Origin: Opisthocomus hoazin
Taxonomy: Eukaryota > Chordata > Aves > Opisthocomiformes > Opisthocomidae
DNA length: 64,000 nucleotides
NCBI RefSeq assembly: GCF_030867145.1
Contig: NC_134440.1
Span: forward strand, 9,362,001 to 9,426,000
Direction: 5' to 3'
Every line of letters begins with the position of its first letter. Position 1 is the first letter of the stretch. The notes beneath the pieces were generated by a model. The model was given only the letters and a program-made list of their open reading frames with translations. It was not told where the DNA came from and ran no database searches. The translations under genes and the position numbers were made by a program. Below, in pieces: positions 1 to 10,900 of this stretch.

Positions 1-1057
1 ACTCCGCTGCAGTGGTGCCCATGGACCTCTCCCTGGTGAGGGTGCAGGTACTCGTAAAGCCGAACCAGACACATCCACAGGAAACTGGGTTTGTGCTTGA
101 TGCTGCTGACCTCCAGCAGAAGATCTGAAGCTACTGGGAGGACTGGGAGAGTCCTGATGCCCCAGTGCCCACCAGGCAGCCCCGAGGCACTTGGAGCGAG
201 GGATGGCTTTGGAAGCGTGATTCTTGCTGGCGCTGGCGAGGCCGGGGGTCGGGGGCCGGGCTGCGGGGTGCCTGGCGAGCGTCGGTGGGGGGAGAGCTTG
301 TCACTTGTTCTTGATTTTTCTGTTTCTTGGCTTTGCACCAAATTTTGCATCAGATTCAGGTCAGGGTTTCCATTTCTTGTTCCGCTGCGGTGCTCCGTGA
401 TGGCCACGCTGGCAGTGGGCAGCTCAGGGCAATGCCTCTGGCTTCCCCCCCCCAGCATCCCAGTGCCCCCAGTGCAGGGGCTCAGCCCATCCCCCTGAGC
501 TGGTGTGCACACACCTGCCCTTTCTGCCAAACTTCGCACAGAGCGATTCAGATTCCGCTGTTTTACAAAAAAGGGCTCAAGGCCCCAGCGCCAGAGATCC
601 TGGGAGTCGTTTCTGCCATTCAGACGCAGGGTGGGTTTGGAGGGGGCTCTGTGCAGCGGGTTGGGGCTCTCCTCCCTTTCTGGGGCCACCAAATGCAGCT
701 GGGGTGGGGTATCAGTACCCAACATGCAACGTCTGCTTGATCTAACAATGCTCTTAGAGAACTCCTGGGTCCAAAGCAGCGGCGGGTCAATCTGCTTCTG
801 ATGATGCGTCTGAGCTCCCCAGTGAGGCATGTGCCAGCCCTGTGTCACCCCGCTGGCCCACAGCCCCCGGCTGTCCCACAGCTCTTCTGGCCCCGAAAAG
901 CCTTTAGCTGCCTTGAACATGCTGAGCCCAGACCCCATCGCCGCCTTTGGTATAGCCCCTCCGAGCACCCAACACGAGCAGCAGCCCTTCCTGCCCTCCA
1001 GCTGCTTGGCGTGGCTTTGCTGGGAAGATGCAAAGCCCTGGGGGGGCCGTCACCATG
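1..1057. other. Left flank, nothing recognised
   Basis: GC-rich, non-repetitive sequence. No reading frame with recognisable protein similarity and no splice-flanked exon was found on either strand. Confidence 0.5.
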
Positions 1058-1690
1058 TCAGGAGCTGCTGTGGGACCATCATCGCGTCAGGAGCTGCTGT
1101 GGGACCATCACAGTTTCAGGAGCTGCCATAGAGCCATCATCACATCAGGAGCTGCTGTGGGGCCCTTGCAATGTCAGGAGCTACTGTGGGGCCATCACCA
1201 CCTCAGGAGCTGCTGTGGGACCATCATCACATCAGGAGCTGCTGTAGGACCATCACCACATCAGGAGTTGCTATGGGACCATCACCGTGTCAGGAGCTGC
1301 TGTGGGGCCATCACGACATCAGGAGCTGCTGTGGGGCCATCACCATGTCAGGAGCTGCCATGGGGCCACCATCACATCAGGAGCTGCTGTGGGACCATCA
1401 TGACGTCAGGAGCTGCCGTGGGGCCACCATCACATCAGGAGCTGCCGTGGGGCCATCACCGTGTCAGGAGCTGCCGTGGGGCCACCATCACATCAGGAGC
1501 TGCCGTGGGGCCATCACCATGTCAGGAGCTGCCATGGGGCCACCATCACATCAGGAGCTGCTGTGGGACCATCACGATGTCAGGAGCTGCCGTGGGGCCA
1601 CCATCACATCAGGAGCTGCTGTGGGACCATCACCGTGTCAGGAGCTGCTGTGGGGCCACCATCGCGTCGGGAGCTGCCGTGGGGCCGCAG
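1058..1690. repeat. 29-bp minisatellite, 22 copies
   Basis: The unit begins TCAGGAGCTGCTGTGGG. Starts at 1058, 1087, 1116, 1203, 1232, 1261, 1290, 1638 and 1667 fit an exact 29-base register (609 bases = 21 x 29), so no indels have accumulated. Because 29 is not a multiple of three, the reading frame rotates and all three plus frames stay open; the apparent proteins here are not genes. One unit carries a perfect CRE palindrome TGACGTCA at 1401-1408. Confidence 0.95.
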
Positions 1691-3295
1691 GCTGGCCCAG
1701 CAGGTCGGGGAGCAAGGGCCTGTTTTGGGGAGCAGCAGCGTTTCGTGACCCGAAGGGCGCTGGGGCTGTCACTGTGCTCGGTGCCGCGTCTCTGGCTGTC
1801 GCTGGAGGGAGCTGCCCCAGCCTTCACCGGCCGCCCAGATGCTGCGACAAGCTACAGCTCAGGCAGGCGTGAAAAATGAAGGAGCTGGAGGATTCCAGGG
1901 AGATTTCAGATGAAAACAGAGACCCAGGACTGGCTTCTTCTGCAGAGGGACTTGGAAGGGCCCTGGGATGCGACACGCTCCGGCGTGCCGCGGGCTGACA
2001 TTGCCACCGAGGACGGGACACGGGGACCTGCAGAGCAGAGCCGGGAGAGGCCGAGGGGCAGAGGAAAGCGGCAGCTGCTTCCCGGGGCCAGGCAGGATTC
2101 GGGGCGTTCGCCTTCTCCTGGCCGGTGGTTGGGACCGGCGGGCGCTGGCCCCTGGGCACCTCCCTGCTGAAAATCGGACGCACTGGGGAGCAAACCCCAG
2201 GTCTGCCAAAAAATAAACCCTGACGATGAAAGAACAGAGCAGAGCTCCTTCACCGGTCTCTCTGACCTGTGAAAGCCACCTTACCCTGAGAACTTCCGCA
2301 TCCAGACTAAAACACAGCGCTCCGGTATCTGCCAGGGCACCCGGGGACGAAACAAGCTTTGAATTAAGCAAATGGAACATTAAAAATGTATTTCTGAGTG
2401 CAGGGGGGAGCAGATAGATAGCGCAGAGACGGGTATTATGGGCTGCTTGTGCGGTTGTGCTGGGGGCTATCATTAACCCCCGGATTTTCCCCAGGGAAGG
2501 AGGGCAGACACAGGAGCTGGGGCTAGGTTTGGGTACCTCAGGTATTTATACAGCTGCTCCTGCCATGTTTATTCTTGTCTCTTCCTTCGGCAATGAGCAA
2601 TTTTTGTCCCCCTTCCTTGAGCAGCTAGAGAAGCACTTGCTCTCTTCTCCAGCTCCAGCATCAGGCCCCACGCCTGCGATCACGAGCACGACTGGAGCTC
2701 ACCCCCATCATCCCCACGGCTCCTGCTTCATCCCCAGCTCATTCCATCCCTGCCTGTGGAATCGTTCCCCAGAAGTCACAACAAATGCTTTTGGAGAGGA
2801 CTATGCATGTCTGGCAGGAGCAGGTAGAAGGCTGCTGCTTACTGGGGCTTATCCTGATCGGCTCTGACTTTAATCCATCCGGATAATTCAGACTTCAGCC
2901 CTGGCTCCTGTTCAAGGAGTCAGCCCAGGGTTTTCCAGCCAGCTATGAGGAATCTCTCCCTGATGCAAAGGTCTGCTGTCAGGGAATACAAAAAGCCAGA
3001 TCACCATCACTTGTAAAACTTGCTGCCCCAGGGCCTGATTTCCAGAAGGAAAAGAAATTTAGAGGTGCATAAACTTCAAACAGTCTAAAAAGCTGCTGCT
3101 GGGGCTGTAGCAGGGGTTTATCTCCCAGCTCCATCAGGCCACAGCTGAGAACCAAGGACAGAAGGAAGCACCGTGCTCAGGTCAGACTCCCAACCTGTGA
3201 AGCTCCTGAAGCTGGAGCCCTCGCATAGCTCCCACACATCTTCTGCTGGAAAACCGTTGGGCAAATAATCCAGGCAGGACAGTTACAGGCTTGTT
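1691..3295. other. Intergenic, nothing recognised
   Basis: Mixed-composition sequence between the minisatellite and the putative ANGPTL4 3' end. In human the next gene beyond ANGPTL4 is RAB11B, but no RAB GTPase motif is visible here, so it would have to start outside the window. Confidence 0.5.
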
Positions 3296-4721
3296 TTTAT
3301 TAAAAGACATCTTCAGAAAAGATATTTCAGTACAAAAAAAAAAAAGTTTAAAATACACAAACTACAGTTGCTTTTTTCTTTTAGCATCAACATTTATAAA
3401 TTACACCACATTGTTAATAACACTGCATTTAAATACGGAAACAAATTAACCCAGGAAATTCATCGACAAGATCCAGCGTCCTACAACCGACTCTTTACAA
3501 TATTTAGCAGCTAGGAGCTCTAGCACAGGAGTCAATATGACTTCAGTCGGGCGGGATGCTCGGGAAGCCCCAAGACGGCAGCTTGGCCCATGCCAGCTCT
3601 CGGGGACCTGTTTGCCCACCTCCCCGCAGACACCCAGGCCGAAGGCAGCGGCAAGGCCGGACGTCAGGGTGGGGACCCGACGAGGCGGCGCGGCTCTGGC
3701 AGAGGAACCCTGTTGTCCCCTTCCGAGTGAGTTTTGGGGCGTGCACGCAGGACAGTGTGGTTCACCCTGCAAAGTCCGAGGGGTCTGCTGGGAGCAGGCA
3801 GCTCTCCAGGGGATTTACAGCCGGCAGCAGGGCTGGTCCTGCCCCGGGACAGTCCCCGTGCTGTCCCAACACTCATCCTGCCCCGGGACAGTCCCCGTGC
3901 TGTCCCAGCACTCATCCTAACCACCCCCAGCAACATCAGTGGGCTTCAGGCAGAGCTCAGGGCTCAGCTCTCCCAGGTCAGGCCCTCGTGCAACCGGCTG
4001 CAGGATCCCACCCGTCATCTCCCAGAGCTGGAAGCAGTTTCCCCAGCTCCTGGCAAATTCCATCACAGCCAGAAATAGAGAGCTCCGAAGCCGTGGGGGT
4101 CAGGGAAGCCAAGAGGTCCCCTTCTGCACAGGGTGTCCTGCAGCCCTCCCACCAGAACCCGTGTCCTCAAGGGGGTGAAGCTGACGGAGCTGCCTGAGCC
4201 TCACTGCCCCATGGCACCAGCCGGGGAAGGAGAATGGAAGGGCTTTCACAGGAGGGCACGCAGGACATCACTTGGGAACAACGGTGAGAGACAGTACACA
4301 GCAAGGCTCCGTACCCAACGCTCGGGTCCAGGGCACCAAACCACTTCACGTGCTCCCCTTCCGCCCAGCCCCAGCTCATCAAAACCAGCACAGAAGTGTT
4401 CAGACAGGACAGAAAGCACCAGACGACTTGAACTTGCTGCAGCAGCACGTGGCCAGCTGGAAGACACTTGTGCATGCTCTGGAGGTGGATGGCCCTGCTG
4501 GTGGCTCCTCTTCTGGTTTGGGAGCTCCCATCCAGGGGGTTCAGCAATATGGAGCTGGTTTACTTGCAGCAAGGAGCTGCGTTGTGCTGCTAACTGGCTG
4601 CTAACCAAGAGAAACGCTCCTCGGGGCAATTCCCGGGGAGGGTGGGTTTGTTTTCTGTAAACACCAAGTGATGGAGCTCAGGTCTGCGCTCCGGAGAAGG
4701 TCAAAGTCTCAAGTGGCAGCT
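3296..4721 (-). other. ANGPTL4: Probable ANGPTL4 3' UTR with AATAAA signal at 3301-3296
   Basis: No other AATAAA on the minus strand was seen between the stop codon and 3301-3296. The last 200 bases of this strand are AT-rich with ATTTA motifs, as in many vertebrate 3' UTR ends, while the first kilobase is GC-rich. A 39-bp direct duplication lies at about 3838-3915. The UTR length (about 1.4 kb) is inferred; an RNA read ending near 3275 would settle it. Confidence 0.5.
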
Positions 4722-4903
4722 TTAGGGCTCTGCTTCCAGTGCTGCGGGTTGGATTTTCATGGTGGTTGACTTCAGCGGGTAGTACCTGCCTTTCCATGTC
4801 TTCCAGAAGATGCCCTGCTTGCGCTCGTGCCTCTGGCGCGGGATGGAGCGGAAGTACTTCCCGTTGAGGTTGGCATGGCCGCAGGTGCTGAACCACCAGC
4901 CAC
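4722..4903 (-). CDS. ANGPTL4: ANGPTL4 exon 7: C-terminal fibrinogen segment and stop
   Basis: The exon encodes [18 protein letters not shown] and ends with the [12 protein letters not shown] tail and TAA at 4724-4722. The GGWWF...C...NLNG pattern is the conserved end of fibrinogen-related domains. The acceptor is TTGGTAG. Confidence 0.95.
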
Positions 4904-7900
4904 CTACCAAGGCAACGCAGAGGCAGGTTCATCCCACAGCTCTTCCAGACAGAAAACAAACCCAGGTTCAAGGCAGCTGCCACCCCCCTCTTCCCCACTT
5001 TTCCAGGGCTTCAGGACCTTACAAGACCCCCTTGTACACACTCGAGGAGTCCCACGCACCGGGAAACCTTTGCACAGATCCTACATGACTTCAGGATGTG
5101 TCTGCAAATCCCCGCTGCTCTTTCTCACACGCAAAACCCCCTCAACCCCTTCGGCAGCCCCACCTCAGGCCTGGGGACTGGCCTCTGCTTCGCTTGAGGG
5201 GTTTCCAAGCAAGATGGGAGCCAGCAAAGCTGTTACGAAGACAGATGCTTGGGCCAAGACCTGAATCATGAACCCCTCCCGGTTTCAGCTGCCCTCCTGG
5301 TTCCCTGCACGGCTCCTCCCAAGGATGCAGCTTTCCCAGGGAAGCAGGGGACACACCGGGCTCAACACCAAAGGGGTCTAGTCCTGCAGGGTCACTGTCC
5401 CATCACGGCCACAAGCAGACAACAGAGGGCTGAAGGGAAAGCGTACTGACCTGAGAGGTGTTTGGCACAGTTTGTGTCGGCTTTGAGGTCGTGGTCGCGA
5501 TCCCGAGTGGAGAAGGGCAGCTGCCTGAAGTCCCCGATGGCATTTTCCAGCTCTCCAGACAGAGGTCCCAGAAGGTTGAGCGTGTAGGCTGTGCTCTCGC
5601 TGCCAAGGCTGAAAACAAACTGAACCACCTGGGAATTTCCCTCCCAGTCTTCCAGCTCGATCAGGAGATCGTACCTTCCCTCTTGGACAAGGTGATGTAT
5701 CTTCTCCAGGCCCAGCCAGAAGTCACCTGAAACAACACGTTGCGTTGGCCATGGGGACACCAACACGCCATGCAAAGCAGACACGCGAACAGGCCCCAGG
5801 GACAGAGACAACCCAGGACACCGCAGCGTTTGAATCACCGTCTGGCACGCGCGGGACAAGGCAGGAAGACCAAAGACTCTGCAAGCAGTGTCCCCCACTC
5901 TTCAGCCCAGCACTGTGCTCCAGCACAGACATCTCCAGGGGCCAGCAAGGGGGAATAACTTGTGCTAAAACATCACTTATCCCACGATCAGAAGACGGAC
6001 ACAGTCATCCACCTACCACGAAGGTCTCCAAAGCCGTTCTTGTAGGCATCCCAAAGCTGGTCGAAGTCCACAGAGCCATCTGTGCGCCTCTGGATCACTG
6101 TCCAGCCACCTTCTGTGGGCAGGGAAAACACGGTCATGGGGGCTGACTGTTTGCAAGACCGCCGGGCAAAGCGCTGCAAGACATCTCCACCACTTTACCT
6201 GCCGTCATGTCGCAGTAGACTTTGAAGGGCTGAGACCCTGCAGGCTGCACCTGGAAAATGCCACTGCTTTGCTGGCCGGCCAGGAAGAGCTGGTGGCAAT
6301 CCTCCGGGAGCTCTGCGGGGGAAGGACACAGCGACTCAGAAGATGGCCCCGAGTCCCGCTTCCTCAGCAGGTTGCTCCTACCACGGCCCCGGCACTTGTG
6401 GCCCTGGCCACGAGCCCGGGCAGCTGCGCGCAGCGGTGGCTGCGGCTCTGGACACGTGCTGGGGACAACGGCCTCCGACTCGTGTCTTTAAACGCTGTGA
6501 CCCCGTATCTTCCCGTTTATCCAAGCGCAGCTCCTCGGGCTTCCGTCCAAGGCAGAAGCCAGGCGTCGGGCCAGGCTGGGGTGGCCTAGGCTGGAGAGCA
6601 CAGCTCTCCATCGAGGAGACCCGAGGAGCTCCCCAGCTCCCTCCGTGCCCGCTCGGCGTGGGGTAACACCGGGGCCAAGCATCCCCATCCCACCCCGAGG
6701 CTGATGCAGCCTCAAAGGGCCTCAGGGGCAGAAGGAACCCCCAGGTCCCGACGTCAGGAAGGCTCCCGAGCATCCAGGGTGTGACCTCTCACTCCTGGTG
6801 ACCGCAGCGTCCCCAGCCAGGCGTCCCGCCGGGCAACCGGCCATCAGCAGGCACGATGCCAGGCTGGGGTGACCCTTCTGCCCGAGACGCACCGACTGCA
6901 GCAGGGAAGGGGTGGGTGGGCCACGGGGAGCCCCAGCTCATTGCACAAGCAGATTGCTTGGGGTGAGACCACCCCCCAGGTCACCCCCATGCCGGGGGGT
7001 GGGCTCCCACCTCTCCTTCCGCCCCAGTGGGGACTTTGCCCGGAGCTGCCAGCAAAGCACCGTTTCAACAGCGCTGATAAAAGTCCATCCAGGAACCACC
7101 ACCCGCAGCACTCGGGGAGAGACGAGGGAGGGAAAAACTTGTTACAAAACCCGAGTCGAAGGGCGGCAGGAGGATGTGCAGGGACTTCAGCCCCCGGGCT
7201 GTCGGCGCAGTCAAGGGGCTCTTTGTCAGCCGGGACAGGTGCCCCCGTCACCCCCAGACAAAGGGGGTCTGTTCTCCCCGCGCGACGGTGGGATGGGGTT
7301 TGGTGGCTCACAGCTGCTGCCAGCCCGACCCCAGGGCAGACGGGGGAAGAGACCGGAGACAAGCGCCAGGCTCTGCCAGGGTGCCCACCGCCCCTGCAGC
7401 CCCGCTTTGGGGTCCTCACTTGGGGTCCGGGCTGGCACCGGGGAGAGGGGCCTCCACACAGCCTTTGTGTGGGGCAGAATGGGGCCAAACGGGGCCTTTC
7501 AGCTGCCGAGGGCAAGCACAGCCCCCGCGGGGCACTGCCCGCTGCCCCGTCCTCGATGGGTGCCCGGGGAGCCCCGACGCTGCGTCGCAGTGGGGAGCAG
7601 AGCCATAATGGGAGGAGAGCTCAGCACGGGGGGACACAGCAGGTGTCACATTGCTGTCCCCTGCCACCTTTCATCCGTGTCCCCCCCATCCCCTCCCTGA
7701 CCCCCTGATGAACGTCCTTGGCACAGCCAGCCCGGCCGGACTCTCAGAGCCATGAGCATCCCTGGTACCCCTGGTGCCGATGACACCCCGGGACCGGTGC
7801 CACCAAGCACACCCGTGCACCCACGGGACAAGCGCATGGCCCCAAGCCTTCCCCCCAGCCTCTGCCCACGGGGGTCGAGGGCGAGCGATTTGCACAAAGC

Positions 7901-10900
7901 ACCCAAAGCCCCCGCAGCCACAAGGCAGGCAGGGGAGGCCAAGCGCATCCCAACGTCCCCGCTTGCCAGGTGGACGCAGCCAGGGAAGCCAAGGGAGGCG
8001 TGAAGGAAGGGAAGCCCCTGGCCTGACCCCCCGCCAGCTCACAAGGGCTCCTTGCCTCCTTTCCCAGCACCGGTGGGACAGAGCCCGGGCTGATGCTCAG
8101 CAGCCCCAGTGTGGAGATGTCAACCCCATCCCTGCCTGGTTTTTCTCCTGGGCCCTGGCCACGCTCGGATCTCTTCTGTTTTCCCGGTGCGAGGGGGACT
8201 TCCCAGCAGCGGAATGAGAGGCAGCTGCTCCAACAGCCTCCGCTCAGTCTTTTTGTTTGAGGAGCACGCTCGTTAGTTCCAGTTCATGTTGCACATCCGT
8301 ATGGCACCAGCAGAACAACAAGACCTCCTGGCTGCTCTGGATGTTTTCCTTTCCCTCCCCCTTTATTTAGCCAAACAAGACCGCAGAGTCCCCACGGCCG
8401 GCCGGCGCTGCCGCGGGCACGGCTCCGTACTCGCCCGACGGGATCTCCAGGCACGCTGGGAGGTCGCCAGCCTGGGATCAGCACCCTTCCTTGCGGGGGG
8501 CAGGGCATGCCCGGAGCTGTCTGCGTCGCCCCCCTCTCGCCCTCCCCAAGCCAACCGGATTATTTTGGAGTCCCAGCGCCGCGGGGAGCGGGCGAGCAGG
8601 GCTCTGCCTTTCCCCCACTCGGCTGGCTGCCAGCGAGCGCAGGCTCTGCCCAAAGACGTGATCCTCCTTCTGCGAGCGATTAAACCTTTCGCTCTCCAGG
8701 CTGCTTCAAGCCTTCAACTTTCACATGCTTGGCCCCGCGCCATCTCCGGCCTGAAAAAAACTTGTGTTCGCTGGATGCGAATAAAAGGGTCTTTCTGACA
8801 CGGCTGCTGGGGGAGTTCATCGCTGTTCCCCGGGGCTGCGTCAGTGCTGCGGCTCTGCCTGACAGCAGGCAGGGAGCTGCCGGCACAAGCCTCGCCGGCG
8901 CTTGGCAGCTTCCAAAAGCAGCCACCAGCCTCCCCGGGCAGAGGGCACGGGGCTGTGGCCTGCCAGATACTGGGTGCTTTAAGATTTGCCAGAAAGCTCA
9001 CTCGACTTGCTAATGGGAGGAAGCCAATTTGTTTTCTGTCAGTGATATCAACATGGGGATTAGGCAAGCGAAGGGGGAACTCGCGGCTCGGCTGGGTGGG
9101 AGGCAACCAGGATGCCCGGGGCGCTGGGGATGCTCAGGGTCTCCCCATCGGGGACGGCGCGGCACGAGAAGGCGCTGAGCCCTCGCTCCCCCCACCTCGC
9201 AGCATCCCCAGGGCTGCGGGCCCTCGCTGCTCCCACCGCCATCACCAGGGCTGCTGCACCCAGCGCCCGTCAGCCAGCGCAGAGCCACCAGCACAGCCCC
9301 CGTCTGCCACCCGCAAGCAGCCAAGACCCGCACCCACCTCCCTGCACCGCACTTTCAGCACAACCTGAGAGCAGAGCATGGGTGTTGGACTGGGGAGTTG
9401 GACCAGATGACCTTTAAAGCTCCCTCCCAACCCAAATGATTCTAGGATCCTAGGACACACTACTGAGGGCAAGTCACCAAGCAGAGCTGGGAAGGTTGAG
9501 AGAGTTTTCTGGCTCCCTAGTGCTGCTCTAACCAAAGGAGACCTCACGTAGCCCCGCTGCAGGCTGGCCAGCCCCACCGAGCTGAGCACCAGGAGGAGTT
9601 TGGAGCCCCACATCCCATCCCTCTCCTTTCGATTCTGCAGCTCTGTTCTGCCCACCCAGCCTTCAGGCACACCGGTGACGGCTCCAGGCTCCACACACAA
9701 ATCACCGTGTGTTTCCCTGCACCGAGCCCTGGGCAGGATTCCCCCTCGCCCTGCCTGGTTTCTGTTTGGCTCACGCTGGACGTCCCCAGACAGCTGCCCC
9801 GACGGAGCCAGCACCGTGACTTAGCTGACATAACACGAGAGCAGCTGCTGCCGGCCAGCAAACGCTGTGCAGACACCAATTCCTGTCTGGGAGGGAGACT
9901 GCAGGACACGGCGCAGCTGGGACATCCCCTCCAGCACCCTTCGCTCTGCCGGACCTCCCCCAGGCCCCGCGCCAGCGGAGCAGAGAGGATGCTCCGGGCA
10001 GAGCCAGGAGCTCCGGCTGCAGCATCCAGTTCTGGGCTCCCCAGTTCAAGAAGGATGAAGAGCTACTGGAGAGAGTCCAGCGGAGGGCTACAAGGATGGT
10101 GAGGGGACTGGAGCATCTCCACTACGAGGAGAGGTTGAGGGAGCTGGGCTTGTTCAGCCTGAAGAAGAGAAGGCTGCGAGGGGACCTTATAAATGCCTAC
10201 AAATATCTGAAGGGTGGGTGTCAGGAGGATGGGGCCAAGCTCTTTTCAGTGGTGCCCAGTGACAGGACAAGGGGCAATGGGCACAAACTGAGGCACAGGA
10301 AGTTCCGTCTGAACATGAGGAAGAACTTCTTCCCTCTGAGGGTGACGGAGCCCTGGCCCAGGCTGCCCAGGGAGGTTGTGGAGTCTCCTTCTCTGGAGAT
10401 ATTCAAGACCCGCCTGGACAAGATCCTGTGCAGCCTGCTGTAGGTGACCCTGCTTCAGCAGGAGGGTTGGACTAGATGACCCACAGAGGTCCCTTCCAAC
10501 CCCTACCATTCTGTGATTCTGTGATCCACTCGCCTGCTCTCGCGCCAGTTCCCCAGGGCTGTGAGAGTCTGGTGCCTTCGCTGCAGCTCAGCACCTTCAG
10601 CTAAGGACCATCCTGCTAAGGACAGTGCAAGCTGAGGCACTCGTCTTTCACGTGTGAGCCAACGGAGACGGACACAGCGGGATCTAGCTCTGCTCTCGTG
10701 GTCCAGGGCTCCCCACCCCGCCCCTGCGTGCAGGCAGCTGAGCAGCAGACTCTGCTCCATAAAGCGAGATCAGGTGAACAAGAGTTAACTGCAAGGAGCA
10801 GAGATCCTCCTTTCCTGCCTGCACTCATCCCTCCCCCACCAGCCAATCCTTTTTGACAAATACCTGCCAGCGGCATTTCTCTGCTCCCCACTGCATTCTT

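Noticed and set aside
1028-1879. 283-codon open frame on the plus strand
   Set aside because: It is the 29-bp minisatellite read through in a rotating frame; all frames are open and there is no conserved motif.
2209-2216. AATAAA on the plus strand as a gene end
   Set aside because: No upstream coding exon on the plus strand supports a transcript ending there.
1-3295. RAB11B first exon expected next to ANGPTL4 by human synteny
   Set aside because: No RAB P-loop or switch motif is visible on the minus strand; the gene probably lies outside the window.
6312-6313. Alternative acceptor two bases downstream for ANGPTL4 exon 4 (CAGAG|CTC)
   Set aside because: It would shift the frame relative to exon 3, whose phase is 1.
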